Part shown: one piece after another, positions 32,931 through 42,400 of the stretch
Position numbering within the stretch: the stretch's first letter is position 1
Layout: each line of letters opens with the position of its first letter
DNA from: Prevotella sp. CAG:1185
Lineage (GTDB): Bacteria; Bacteroidota; Bacteroidia; Bacteroidales; Bacteroidaceae
Length of the DNA stretch: 60,946 nt
Assembly (NCBI GenBank): GCA_000436695.1
Contig: HF992574.1
Coordinates: 1-60,946 of the forward strand
Direction of reading: 5' to 3'
The notes under the pieces: model-generated
What the model saw: only the letters and a program-made list of their open reading frames with translations
Told to the model about the DNA's origin: nothing
The model's database searches: none
Made by a program: the position numbers and the translations under genes

Positions 32931-34544
32931 TTAATATCCTGGGTTCTGAACAATGCTTCCGTTAGACATCGTTATTTCTGATGTAGGTATCGGGAACAAT
33001 TCGTCACGTCCTTCTGTGAAATAATAGCCCTTATTGCTTGCTTCCTGCTGGTTGTTGATTTCATACTCGTCAGTTGACTCCTCGAGGTTGTAACGAACAA
33101 AGGTGCCGTTAGGACCCATGACGTTCTGAATTGCATATTTGCCGTTGTCGTCTTTCCAGCGACGGAGGTCGAACAGGCGGTTGCCTTCGCAAGCCAACTC
33201 AAGGCGGCGCTCCAGACGGATAGCATCACGAAGTGCTGTACCTGAAGCTGTAACATCGTCAAGACCTACGCGGTTGCGTACCTGATTGAGTGCCCAACGT
33301 GCTTCGCTGTCGTTGTTGAGAGCGTTCTCAACTTCAGCGTACATCAACAGGACATCAGCATAGCGGAGCAGACGGTAGTTAAGTGCGATGTGCGGAGCAT
33401 CATATGGCTCAGGACGTTTTTCTACAGGAATGTAGAGTTTGAAGTTTGCACGGCCTGATTTATGGTCGCTGCTCTTAATAGGATAAGGATTCTCCTCGTT
33501 CCATGTAGGATCACCGGGTACATCGGTCTGACCGTCGTGAAGAATCGTGTAACGCAGACGAACTTCGTCACCGGCATCAACAAATGCCTTCTCAAGGTTA
33601 CTTGTAGGCATACCCCAAGACCATCCTGAATCGTTACGTGAACCTACAACGACAGGCAGACGATTACCCAGATTATATGTAAGATTGCTGTTGGTCTGTA
33701 TTTCAAAGAGACTCTCTTCGCTGTTGTTGTGATCCATGCTCCAAACATCGCCGAAGTTGTCGAGCAGGCGATATTCGGGAGTATTGCCTGAATAAGAGCC
33801 GCGGCAGCACAAATCCTGCAACAGGGCCTCAGCCTCCTTATATTTCTCCTGATAGAGATAAACCTTTGCGAGCAGGCCTTTTGCAGCACCGCTTGTGGCA
33901 CGGCCGAGATCGTCGCTTGCATATTCAGCCTTCTTGGGAAGGTGAGCAACGGCAAACTTGAGGTCGTTCTCTATGAATGTGTAGCACTGTTCCTTTGTAG
34001 AACGTGTAATACCCTGAATTTCTGTAGGCATCATCAGACGCTCAACAATAGGCACACCGCCGAAGTATTTAACGAGATCAAAATACTGGAATGCGCGAAG
34101 GAATCTTGCCTCAGCCACATAACGGGTACGCAGAGTTGTATCGTTGAACTCAACTGAAGGGATGTTCTGTATTGCTATATTGCAGCGCAAAATACCTTTG
34201 TAGCGATACTGCCAGAAGTTCTGGCATGCATTGCCGGCAGTCTGTGTGTTACCTGTATAATGAGCCAAGTCGCGGTATTCGCCCGGATCCTGTGTTGTAT
34301 TGCCCATCCATTCGTCATCAGTGCACATATCGCTGGCATTATACATCTTATATATCTGCCACCAGTCGTCATACGCCAGACTCTGATAGCATCCGGTAAC
34401 GATATCCTTGCACTCATCCTCGGTTGTAAAATAATTTTCGAGATCCTGCTGTCCACGCAACGGCTCATCGAGGAAATCTGAGCACGAAACTGTACCAAAA
34501 GCAATCACTCCGGCCAACATAAGGCCTGAAATATATTTTTTCAT
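32931..34544 (-). CDS. susD: SusD/RagB-like outer-membrane glycan-binding lipoprotein (locus 1)
   Basis: A 537-aa lipoprotein with lipobox FGTVSCSDFLDEP. The SusD fold is all-helical with TPR units. Recognisable blocks are the N-terminal DLENYFTTEDECKDIVTGCY, the RYVAEARFLRAFQYFDLVKYFG motif, and the C-terminal RLERRLELACEGNRLFDLRRW and LFPIPTSEI that mark the family. It forms the lid of the SusC transporter and captures oligosaccharides at the surface. It starts 37 bp after the susC stop. Substrate is inferred from neighbours, not from this protein. Confidence 0.95.
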   Translation of the reverse strand: MKKYISGLMLAGVIAFGTVSCSDFLDEPLRGQQDLENYFTTEDECKDIVTGCYQSLAYDDWWQIYKMYNASDMCTDDEWMGNTTQDPGEYRDLAHYTGNTQTAGNACQNFWQYRYKGILRCNIAIQNIPSVEFNDTTLRTRYVAEARFLRAFQYFDLVKYFGGVPIVERLMMPTEIQGITRSTKEQCYTFIENDLKFAVAHLPKKAEYASDDLGRATSGAAKGLLAKVYLYQEKYKEAEALLQDLCCRGSYSGNTPEYRLLDNFGDVWSMDHNNSEESLFEIQTNSNLTYNLGNRLPVVVGSRNDSGWSWGMPTSNLEKAFVDAGDEVRLRYTILHDGQTDVPGDPTWNEENPYPIKSSDHKSGRANFKLYIPVEKRPEPYDAPHIALNYRLLRYADVLLMYAEVENALNNDSEARWALNQVRNRVGLDDVTASGTALRDAIRLERRLELACEGNRLFDLRRWKDDNGKYAIQNVMGPNGTFVRYNLEESTDEYEINNQQEASNKGYYFTEGRDELFPIPTSEITMSNGSIVQNPGY

Positions 34545-34581
34545 AATAATATTATCTTTTCGAATAAAGTAAATTCTTATT

Positions 34582-37500
34582 TTAGAAATTGAGATTCAGT
34601 CCAAAGAGGAATGTACGCGGGTTAGGATAACCTGTCCAGTCGATACCTGTCTCAGTGATTCCGTTACCCATTGAAGCTGTTTCCGGGTCAGCACCTGAAT
34701 AACCTGTGATTGTGAACAGGTTCTGTACTGAGAATGAGAGACGTGCAGAGAACTTGTTGTCAAACCATTTCTTCGGGAATGTGTAACCAATCTGCAACAG
34801 CTTGCAACGGAAGTAAGAACCATCCTCAATATAGAAGTCAGAGATACGTGTATAGTTCTGGTTTGAATCGTTTACTGACAGACGAGGAATCTTGTTGCTT
34901 GTGCCTTCGCCGTGCCATGCGTCATTGTATGTACCGGCATAAACGTTCTGTCCTGATGTTCCTGAATAACGTCCCCAGTTGGTGTTGAAGATGTCATTGC
35001 CGATAGTTCCGTAGAAGTTGGCAACGAGGTCGAATCCTCTCCATGCCGCGTTAACGTTGAATCCAAGCATAAGGTCCGGCCAAGGATTACCGATGAATGT
35101 CTTATCCTGATCGTTGAGAACACCGTCGTGGTTAAGGTCTACGAAGCGGATGTCACCGGGCTTAGCGTTAGGCTGAAGCAGCTGTCCGTGCTCACCTGTA
35201 TAAGATGTAACCTCTGTCTGGTTCTGGAACAGTCCGTCTGTCTTGTATCCGTAGAAGAGGCTCAGCTCATGGCCTTCCTCGTTGCGCACGATATAGTCGC
35301 CGTTATAGCTTCCTGTCCAGATAGGCTGACCGAGGAATTTCTCAGCCTTGTTCTTTATCTGTGACATATTGAGTCCCAGTCCGTAAGAGAAATCACCAAT
35401 ATTGTCGTTCCAGTTTACGCTGAATTCCCATCCGTGTGAGCTGATACTGCCGATGTTCTGCCACATCTGTGAGTTCCAGTTCATGTATCCGAGGATGAGC
35501 AGCTGGTCGGCGTTCATAAGCATGTCGTGAGATTTCTTCTGGAAATAGTCGGCTGTAATCTTCAGGCGGCTGTCAAGAAGAGTCATGTCAACACCTACGT
35601 TCCAGTCTTCAACGGTCTCCCATTTAAGGGCCTGATTACCTATTGAGCTTACCATTGTACCTGTTACACGGTCTGAATTTGGTCCAAATACATAGTCGGC
35701 AGCACCTATAGAGCTGATGTATGCAGAGCTGTTGATGTTCTGGTTACCAACCATACCCCAACCGGCACGGATCTTCAAGTCGTCAAAGAATTTCTGATTC
35801 TTCATGAACGGTTCTGAAGTTACACGCCATGCACCTGATACAGCAGGGAATGTAGCATACTGATTGTCCTTAGAGAACTTAGAAGAACCGTCGACACGTA
35901 CTGAAGCTGTCAGATAGTAGCGCTCCTTGTAGTTATACATAACACGTGCAAGGTAAGATATGAGTGAAGAATAAGAGTCTGTACCGTAAGCCTTCATATT
36001 GTCAGTACCTGCGCTCGGATATCTCATCTCGTCAACGTTTGAAGGTATCTTCTCTGCATAGGCACTTGCCCAGTAGTCCTGGAAACGCTCCATTGTGTAA
36101 CCTCCCATGATGTTGATGTTATGATCTTTAGCGATGTTTGTCATGTAGGTTATGGTGTTAGTCCAGTTCCAGTCAACCCAGTTTTCCATCTTGCGCTCAG
36201 CATTGTTGTTGGCGTTCTGCTCGAGGTTGTCTATGAAGAAGTCAACATTATAAGTGTCGGTAATTCTGAAACGTGCGTTCATACCGAACTGTGAGCGTAT
36301 TGTAAGTCCCTTTATAGGGGTGATGCTTACGTAAGGAGTGGCGAGCAGTCCGTATTCGTTTGCGCCTGAGTCAAGACGGTACATATTAGCAACCGGGTTC
36401 CATGTCTGGTTGTTGTTAGAGCGTGCGTAGTTGCTGTAAGGATTACTTGTCCATTCACTTTCGGGCTTATAAACCGGAGTTGTCGGGTCCATAGCCATGG
36501 CGTCGCCGATAAGAGAAGGAGTATTGTCCCAGTTCTCATAACGGGGTGTGAAATCGATACCGGCTTTAACAACCTTGTTGAAGTTGTACTCCATGCTGAA
36601 ACGTGCAGAAAGTTTCTGCCACTGACCAACTTTATACTGTGAGTTCTGACGGTAGTAGCCGATGTTTGCGCTGTAAATCAGCTTGTCGTTACCGCCAGAG
36701 AAACCGAAGTCGTAGTTCTGCTGAAGTGCTACAGAGTTCATTATCTCGTCCCACCAGTCGGTGCCCTGTGCGTCTGTAATATTCTCAATGCCATTGTATG
36801 TAGGTACGTTGCCGTCGTTGATGTAGCGTGCCTTGAACACCTGCTCATACTCTGCTGCTCCTGCCATGTTTGGCTTGTTGAGAGTCTGCAGACCAACTGT
36901 TGCACTGGCAGTAAACTTGGTGCCGCCTTTCTTTCCTTTCTTTGTTGTGATAAGGATTACACCGTTAGAACCGCGTGTACCATAGATAGCTGCAGCCGAA
37001 GCATCCTTGAGCACCTGCATGCTCTCGATGTCGTTCTGGTTGAGGAAGTTGATGTTTGTGCCGACAGGCATTCCGTCAACTACATACAGAGGGTCTGAAC
37101 CGTTGACAGTAGACACACCGCGGATGATTACTCGTGGAGAAGAACCCGGCGAACCGGCATTCTGAATCTGCACACCAGTTACCTGGCCCTGCAGGGCGTT
37201 CATAACGTTACCTGTAGAAAGTTTCTCAAGGTCCTCACCCTTAACGGCAGAGATACTGCTGGTGAGGTCGCTCTTCTTAACAGAACCGTAACCGATAACA
37301 ACCACCTCGTTAAGGTCTGAAGCCATATCCCTTAACGTTACGTTAATCACTTTGCGTCCGTTAACCTTAATAGTCTGTTTCTCGTATCCAATCATCGAGA
37401 ACTCGAGAGTTGCGTCCGCTTTGGCGTTGATAGTATAGTTTCCGTCCAAATCGGTTATTGCGCCACCTGAGACACCGGCAACCCTGACAGTAACACCGAT

Positions 37501-37611
37501 GAGCGGCAGCTTATCGGAACTTGACGTTACGTTTCCGGTAATTTTTACGTCCTGGGCGCAGACGATTATGGCAAATAGGGATGCCATAATGGATAATAAA
37601 TATTTTTTCAT
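34582..37611 (-). CDS. susC: SusC/RagA-like TonB-dependent transporter (locus 1)
   Basis: A 1009-aa outer-membrane importer. Signal peptide (ASLFAIIVCAQ), a carboxypeptidase-regulatory-like domain (~22-95), then the TonB-box-like DLNEVVVIGYG. The plug contains VRVDG-type elements (TNVMNALQGQVTGV and AIYGTRGSNGVILITTKKG). A 22-stranded barrel ends NPRTFLFGLNLNF with a terminal Phe. Together with the following susD it imports glycan fragments powered by TonB. It starts 25 bp after the glycan-binding lipoprotein gene. Confidence 0.96.
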   Translation of the reverse strand: MKKYLLSIMASLFAIIVCAQDVKITGNVTSSSDKLPLIGVTVRVAGVSGGAITDLDGNYTINAKADATLEFSMIGYEKQTIKVNGRKVINVTLRDMASDLNEVVVIGYGSVKKSDLTSSISAVKGEDLEKLSTGNVMNALQGQVTGVQIQNAGSPGSSPRVIIRGVSTVNGSDPLYVVDGMPVGTNINFLNQNDIESMQVLKDASAAAIYGTRGSNGVILITTKKGKKGGTKFTASATVGLQTLNKPNMAGAAEYEQVFKARYINDGNVPTYNGIENITDAQGTDWWDEIMNSVALQQNYDFGFSGGNDKLIYSANIGYYRQNSQYKVGQWQKLSARFSMEYNFNKVVKAGIDFTPRYENWDNTPSLIGDAMAMDPTTPVYKPESEWTSNPYSNYARSNNNQTWNPVANMYRLDSGANEYGLLATPYVSITPIKGLTIRSQFGMNARFRITDTYNVDFFIDNLEQNANNNAERKMENWVDWNWTNTITYMTNIAKDHNINIMGGYTMERFQDYWASAYAEKIPSNVDEMRYPSAGTDNMKAYGTDSYSSLISYLARVMYNYKERYYLTASVRVDGSSKFSKDNQYATFPAVSGAWRVTSEPFMKNQKFFDDLKIRAGWGMVGNQNINSSAYISSIGAADYVFGPNSDRVTGTMVSSIGNQALKWETVEDWNVGVDMTLLDSRLKITADYFQKKSHDMLMNADQLLILGYMNWNSQMWQNIGSISSHGWEFSVNWNDNIGDFSYGLGLNMSQIKNKAEKFLGQPIWTGSYNGDYIVRNEEGHELSLFYGYKTDGLFQNQTEVTSYTGEHGQLLQPNAKPGDIRFVDLNHDGVLNDQDKTFIGNPWPDLMLGFNVNAAWRGFDLVANFYGTIGNDIFNTNWGRYSGTSGQNVYAGTYNDAWHGEGTSNKIPRLSVNDSNQNYTRISDFYIEDGSYFRCKLLQIGYTFPKKWFDNKFSARLSFSVQNLFTITGYSGADPETASMGNGITETGIDWTGYPNPRTFLFGLNLNF

Positions 37612-37636
37612 CTTTGTTGATAATTCTGGTTAATGA

Positions 37637-39103
37637 TTAATTGATTGGGTAAAATCTTGAACGCAGGAGGTGTGTATCGAACTCAAAGCGATATTTGCCC
37701 GAAGTCTTCACCGTAACCTTGCTCATGTTGTTTCCTCCGTTGCGTGTGTTATACTCGTTTTCGCCCGAGTCTTCCTCGCCGTCACCCGGATTCTCAAATC
37801 TCCAGTATGGCTCCGGCCACCAGCTTGAAGCCGACTTAGGAGTTATTGTAAACTCTATCTCGGTACCTGCTGTAAGATTCATCTCGGCATAGAAGCGATA
37901 AGGATTGCTTGCGTCAGGTGTGAGGAGATACGGATCTGATGTAGACCAGTTGCCGACACCGGGCAGTCCTGCTCCGGCAAGACTCAGCTCGTAAGGCTGC
38001 TCTATACCATTCTCAGTGAACATCTGTCCCTGCGGGAACGGCTCGTCTGTCGGGGTGTATGTCTTGACGCTGTACTCGCCTGTCTGTATGTTGAAGTCGA
38101 TTTCATAGTAAGCCACTTCGTTGAGCACGATAGGCTGTGCCACTGAAACATCGTTGGTTATCAGGCCTGTAGTAGGATTAACACCAAACTTGACAGGTGC
38201 GAACGCTGTCTTCTGAGGTATGAACCATATCTCGGTTCCAGGTTTCTGGTTGTAGTAACGTGCCACATAATAATACTCCTCGGGATGGTCGATGAGCATA
38301 GGAACACCGAAGAGGTCGCTTGTGAGCTGCGATTCGTCTGTAACGTCAGCGAGATACATCTTTGGATAATCGGCTGAAACTGTTACCACGCTCTGCACTA
38401 CGGTCTTGTTGTCGAACTGGTCGCAGAGGGTTATCGACATGTCGTAAGACTTGTTTGTTCCGGGCAGGTCGTAAACCTTTGACAGTGTGTACTCCTTGAC
38501 ATCGCCTGTAACAATGCTGTCGGCAATGCTCAGGTCAGGAATTGCCACCTTGATATATTCCAGTCCCTTGTTGTCGGTAACTGTATAGTCAAGATGCAGC
38601 TGCGGCTTGTCCAAAGGCACTGTTATTGATGACGGGAATGCCACTGTAAACTCTGGAGCGGTGAAGTCGCCGTCAGGAGTGATGAGCATTGTGGTTTCTG
38701 ACTTGTTGCCCACAACGTCTTCAACCGATACGTTAAGAGTGAGCTTCATGTCTTCTGTCCAATCAGCCGGAGCGTCGTAAGAGTAACTCAAGTCGTAGTT
38801 TGTTATAAGAGAATCGTTATAAATCTCCAACAGGTCGATGGTCTTATCGAGATACATGTCGCTGTTCTGCAACGTTATGCTCTTAATACCATCGTTGTCA
38901 GTGATTTTACCTTTAATAGTAAACTCAGAACCAATCTCAACCCTGAGATGGTCGGTGTCAAGTGAAATGACAGGCTGGCCGTTGTCTACTGCGGTGAAAT
39001 CATCTTCATCGCTACACGACTGCAGCGAAAAGCCCGCCAACGCCGCTATTATCCATAGTGGCGCTTGTCTGCGTAACATCTTAATAAATTGTTTCATCTT
39101 CAT
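37637..39103 (-). CDS. surface glycan-binding lipoprotein (SusE/F position, first gene of operon)
   Basis: A 488-aa lipoprotein with lipobox SLQSCSDEDDF. Residues ~40-245 read as two Ig-like domains (VISLDTDHLRVEIGSEFTIKG; APEFTVAFPSSITVPL). The C-terminal half contains aromatic-rich segments, such as SSWWPEPYWRFENPG near 440, of the sort that line glycan-binding surfaces. It ends in a beta-strand (YRFEFDTHLLRSRFYPIN). Such proteins usually follow susD; here the gene precedes susC, an uncommon order. Its start is 44 nt from a TAnnTTTG promoter. Direct sugar binding is inferred from position and composition. Confidence 0.75.
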   Translation of the reverse strand: MKMKQFIKMLRRQAPLWIIAALAGFSLQSCSDEDDFTAVDNGQPVISLDTDHLRVEIGSEFTIKGKITDNDGIKSITLQNSDMYLDKTIDLLEIYNDSLITNYDLSYSYDAPADWTEDMKLTLNVSVEDVVGNKSETTMLITPDGDFTAPEFTVAFPSSITVPLDKPQLHLDYTVTDNKGLEYIKVAIPDLSIADSIVTGDVKEYTLSKVYDLPGTNKSYDMSITLCDQFDNKTVVQSVVTVSADYPKMYLADVTDESQLTSDLFGVPMLIDHPEEYYYVARYYNQKPGTEIWFIPQKTAFAPVKFGVNPTTGLITNDVSVAQPIVLNEVAYYEIDFNIQTGEYSVKTYTPTDEPFPQGQMFTENGIEQPYELSLAGAGLPGVGNWSTSDPYLLTPDASNPYRFYAEMNLTAGTEIEFTITPKSASSWWPEPYWRFENPGDGEEDSGENEYNTRNGGNNMSKVTVKTSGKYRFEFDTHLLRSRFYPIN

Positions 39104-39152
39104 TGTTTAAGGTTTTTTTATGTTATTAACAGTTATTTTCGGCAAAGTGCGG

Positions 39153-39160
39153 CAAAAGTA
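39153..39160 (-). promoter_or_regulatory. -7 promoter box of the first susCD operon
   Basis: The minus strand reads TACTTTTG followed by C, matching TAnnTTTG. The predicted start is about 44 nt before the ATG at 39103. The divergent HTCS promoter is ~165 bp away. Confidence 0.55.
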
Positions 39161-39203
39161 ATAAAAACAGTGCAGGACAGGATATAAAAATCATTCACCA
39201 TAG

Positions 39204-39225
39204 CGTCACAAATACGTCATAAACG
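39204..39225. promoter_or_regulatory. direct repeat in the divergent susC/HTCS promoter region
   Basis: CGTCACAAATA is followed immediately by CGTCATAAACG, an 11-bp period (one helical turn). The sequence differs from operator copies A-C. Lying between divergent promoters, it may bind the HTCS encoded at 39410. Confidence 0.4.
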
Positions 39226-39324
39226 ATATATATACGCAAAATGAAAGATTTTTAAACGTTTTTATGTTAAATCCGTGCTAACATTTTTTCAGTATGATTT
39301 ATAACGATTATTCATATTTTTTCA

Positions 39325-39332
39325 TATATTTG
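39325..39332 (+). promoter_or_regulatory. -7 promoter box of the first HTCS gene
   Basis: TATATTTG followed by C matches TAnnTTTG exactly. The predicted start is ~70 nt before the ATG at 39410. Confidence 0.6.
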
Positions 39333-39409
39333 CACTATTATTTGTATTAATAAAAATCAATAGAGACAAATATCACCGACATTAGACGCACACATGTTTA
39401 CTATATATC

Positions 39410-42400
39410 ATGAAAAAGATACACCTGATTACACTATTTCTGATTTTTATATTCAATTTGTCTTATGCCAACATCAGCGTTAAGAATCTGGGAATGGCCA
39501 ACGGCCTTTCGTGCGACTATGTGTCTGAGATGGCTAAAGACAAATTCGGATTTATATGGGTGGCAACCGAGGAGGGACTCAACCGTTTTGACGGGCTGGG
39601 CTTCTTTACATTATATAAAGGTAACCGGGGATACGGCATAACGGGCAACGAACTTAACTGTCTGCTCGACGACACTACCGAACCTATAATGTGGATCGGC
39701 ACGCAGCGCTCTGGACTTAACGCGTATAACTACATCACGGGCGAGTTTACATATTATCTGCACGACGATAACAATGCCAACAGCATAAGCACCAACGATG
39801 TAACCGACCTGAAGAATGCCGCCGACGGAAATATATGGGTGGCAACATATTGGCAGGGCATCAACCTCTTTGACAAAAAGTCGAAGCGGTTTATCCATTA
39901 TAACACGGGCAACACCAAGGGACTGCCGGACAACAGCGTGTGGTGCGTGCTCGACGACGGCAAAGGCAGACTGTATGTAGGTCATGTGCGGTCGGGACTG
40001 TCGGTCATCAACCTGCGAAATCACACGGCTGTAAACTATAGATATATGCCGGGCAAGCCCAACTCTATTTCGGGCAACGACATAAGATGCATCTACCGCG
40101 ACAGGGCCGGCAGAATATGGATTGGAACAGACCACGGACTCGACCTGTTCAACTCGGAGGACGGAAAGTTCTATCACATGACCGACAACGGCAAGCTTAA
40201 CTTGAGGGTGTTCGACATAAAGGAACTTTCAGACGGCAAGCTGTGGGTGGCAACCGAACAGGGTGGCATAGCCGTAATCGACTATTACACGCTGGGTTTC
40301 GCGTCCGACGGAACGCTGAGCGCGCCTGTTACATATCTTGTAAAGGGCTTCGGACGAATCAGCGGCAACACCGTGCGCAGCATCATCGAAGACAAATACA
40401 AGAATATATGGCTCGGCCTTTACGGCGAGGGCGTCGACTTTTTGACATTCAGGCACACGGCGTTCATGCAGATTACCTATACTCCGTTCACCACCCCGTT
40501 CAGCCTTACCAACAAGACCGTACTCGGATTGTGCATCGACGACAAGGGCAACATTTATGCCGGCACCAACGGCGAGGGCATCAATGTGTTCAACCCCGAA
40601 AAGGAGCGCGTAGGCACCATGCTGTCTGACATAGGCGTAACGGTGCAGGCCGCCTACCGCGACTCACGCGGACGACTGTGGTTCGGAAGTTTCAACAACG
40701 GGGCTTATCTGTATGCAGGCGGAAGCATGAGGCACGTCACGGCAATAGGCGTCAACGAAGACGTGAGGGCATTCTTTGAAGACGGCAACGGCCATATGTG
40801 GATAAGCACAAGCCATGGTCTGTATGTTACCGACAGCAATGGATCTAAAGCCATAAAACACTATAATGTGCCGGGCAACCTTGTAAGGGCGGCAATGACC
40901 GACGCAAGGGGCAACGTATGGGTGGGCACCTTCGGCAACGGACTGCTGCTGTATTCGCCCGGGATGAAACTGATTAAGTCGTTCAAGACCGAAAACGGAT
41001 TTCCGTCAAACACTGTCAATCAGATTATAGCCGACTCTGACGGAAGTATATGGGTGTGCACCGCTGAAGGACTGGTTCATTTCGGCAAAGGCTCCAGCCG
41101 CTACACCGTCTACAACAAGGGCAACAATCTTGACAACACTCATATACGTGCCGCCGTGCAGGACAGACAGGGCAACATCTGGGTTAGCACCAACAAGGGC
41201 ATAAGCTGCAAGCGCAAGGGCGAGGAGGTGTTCCTTAACTGGAACTACAAGGAAAACATTCCTACGGGCAACTTCACGTCGGGATGCGTTGCCGAGGGCC
41301 GCGACGGCACAATATATTTCGGCTCTAACAATGGTCTGTGCTATTTCAACCCAAGGTATGTGCTTGAACCCAAAATATCTCCACAGCCGGCAATAACGCG
41401 CCTGACGATATACGACGCCGCCAACAAGCGCGACAGCATTGCGTCGGTGATAGGCATAAGCCACATAACGCTTGACTACACACAGAACACGTTTACCGTG
41501 GGATTCAGCTCTCAGGACTTCTCTATTCAGGACAAGGTGGAGTTTTCGTATAAGCTGAAAAGCATGCAGGGCGACTGGGTTACAACTCAGCAGGACGAGG
41601 TTACGTTCCACAACGTGCCGCCCGGCAAATACAAACTTCAGCTGCGCAGCCGCCTGCACAACCAGCAATGGAGCAAGCAGATTGCGGAGATTATAGTGGA
41701 AATCGACCCGCCGCTGTGGCTCACATGGTGGGCAAAGACTATCTATGCCATCTGCGCCCTTGCCATAGTATGGTTTCTCATACGCCTGTACAACCGCGAC
41801 ATGCGCCTGCGCTATCTTTACGAGGCCGACAAGAAGAATCTCGACAACGAGATGAAGCTCAACAACGAGCGCATGACGTTCTACACCAACATAACTCACG
41901 AGCTGCGCACGCCGCTCACGCTGATAATAAGTCCGCTGGAGGAGATTGTCGCCGACAAATCGCTGCGCGACGCTACGAGAAAGAGCATAGAACTGGTACG
42001 CAAGAACGCCAAGCGGCTTAACGAACTGGTGGACAAGCTGCTCGAATTCCGCAAGATGGACAGCGGCAACAGGCATCTGCTTGTGGGCCGTGCCAACATC
42101 GTGGCCGTTATCAAGGAGATGTGGCGCAAATACAGCGAACTTAACAACAACGACAAGGTGGATATTGTGTTTAACGCCTCGCAGGAGATTATCAACGTGT
42201 ATTTCGACCGTGAGGTTATAGGCATAATAATAGACAACCTGATATCGAACGCGATAAAATACACCGACAGCGGACGCATCACCATGAGCGTATCGCTCGT
42301 CAAGGGCAACGGCAACGAGGATATTCTCGAAATATCGGTTGCCGACACCGGCTACGGAATTTCACCGCAGGCTCTGCCCCATATCTTTGAGCGCTACTAT

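Noticed and set aside
41006..42076. 356-codon minus-strand frame and other long frames antisense to the first HTCS
   Set aside because: The plus-strand HTCS encodes kinase, receiver and HTH motifs throughout; the opposite frames are by-products of its GC-rich codons.
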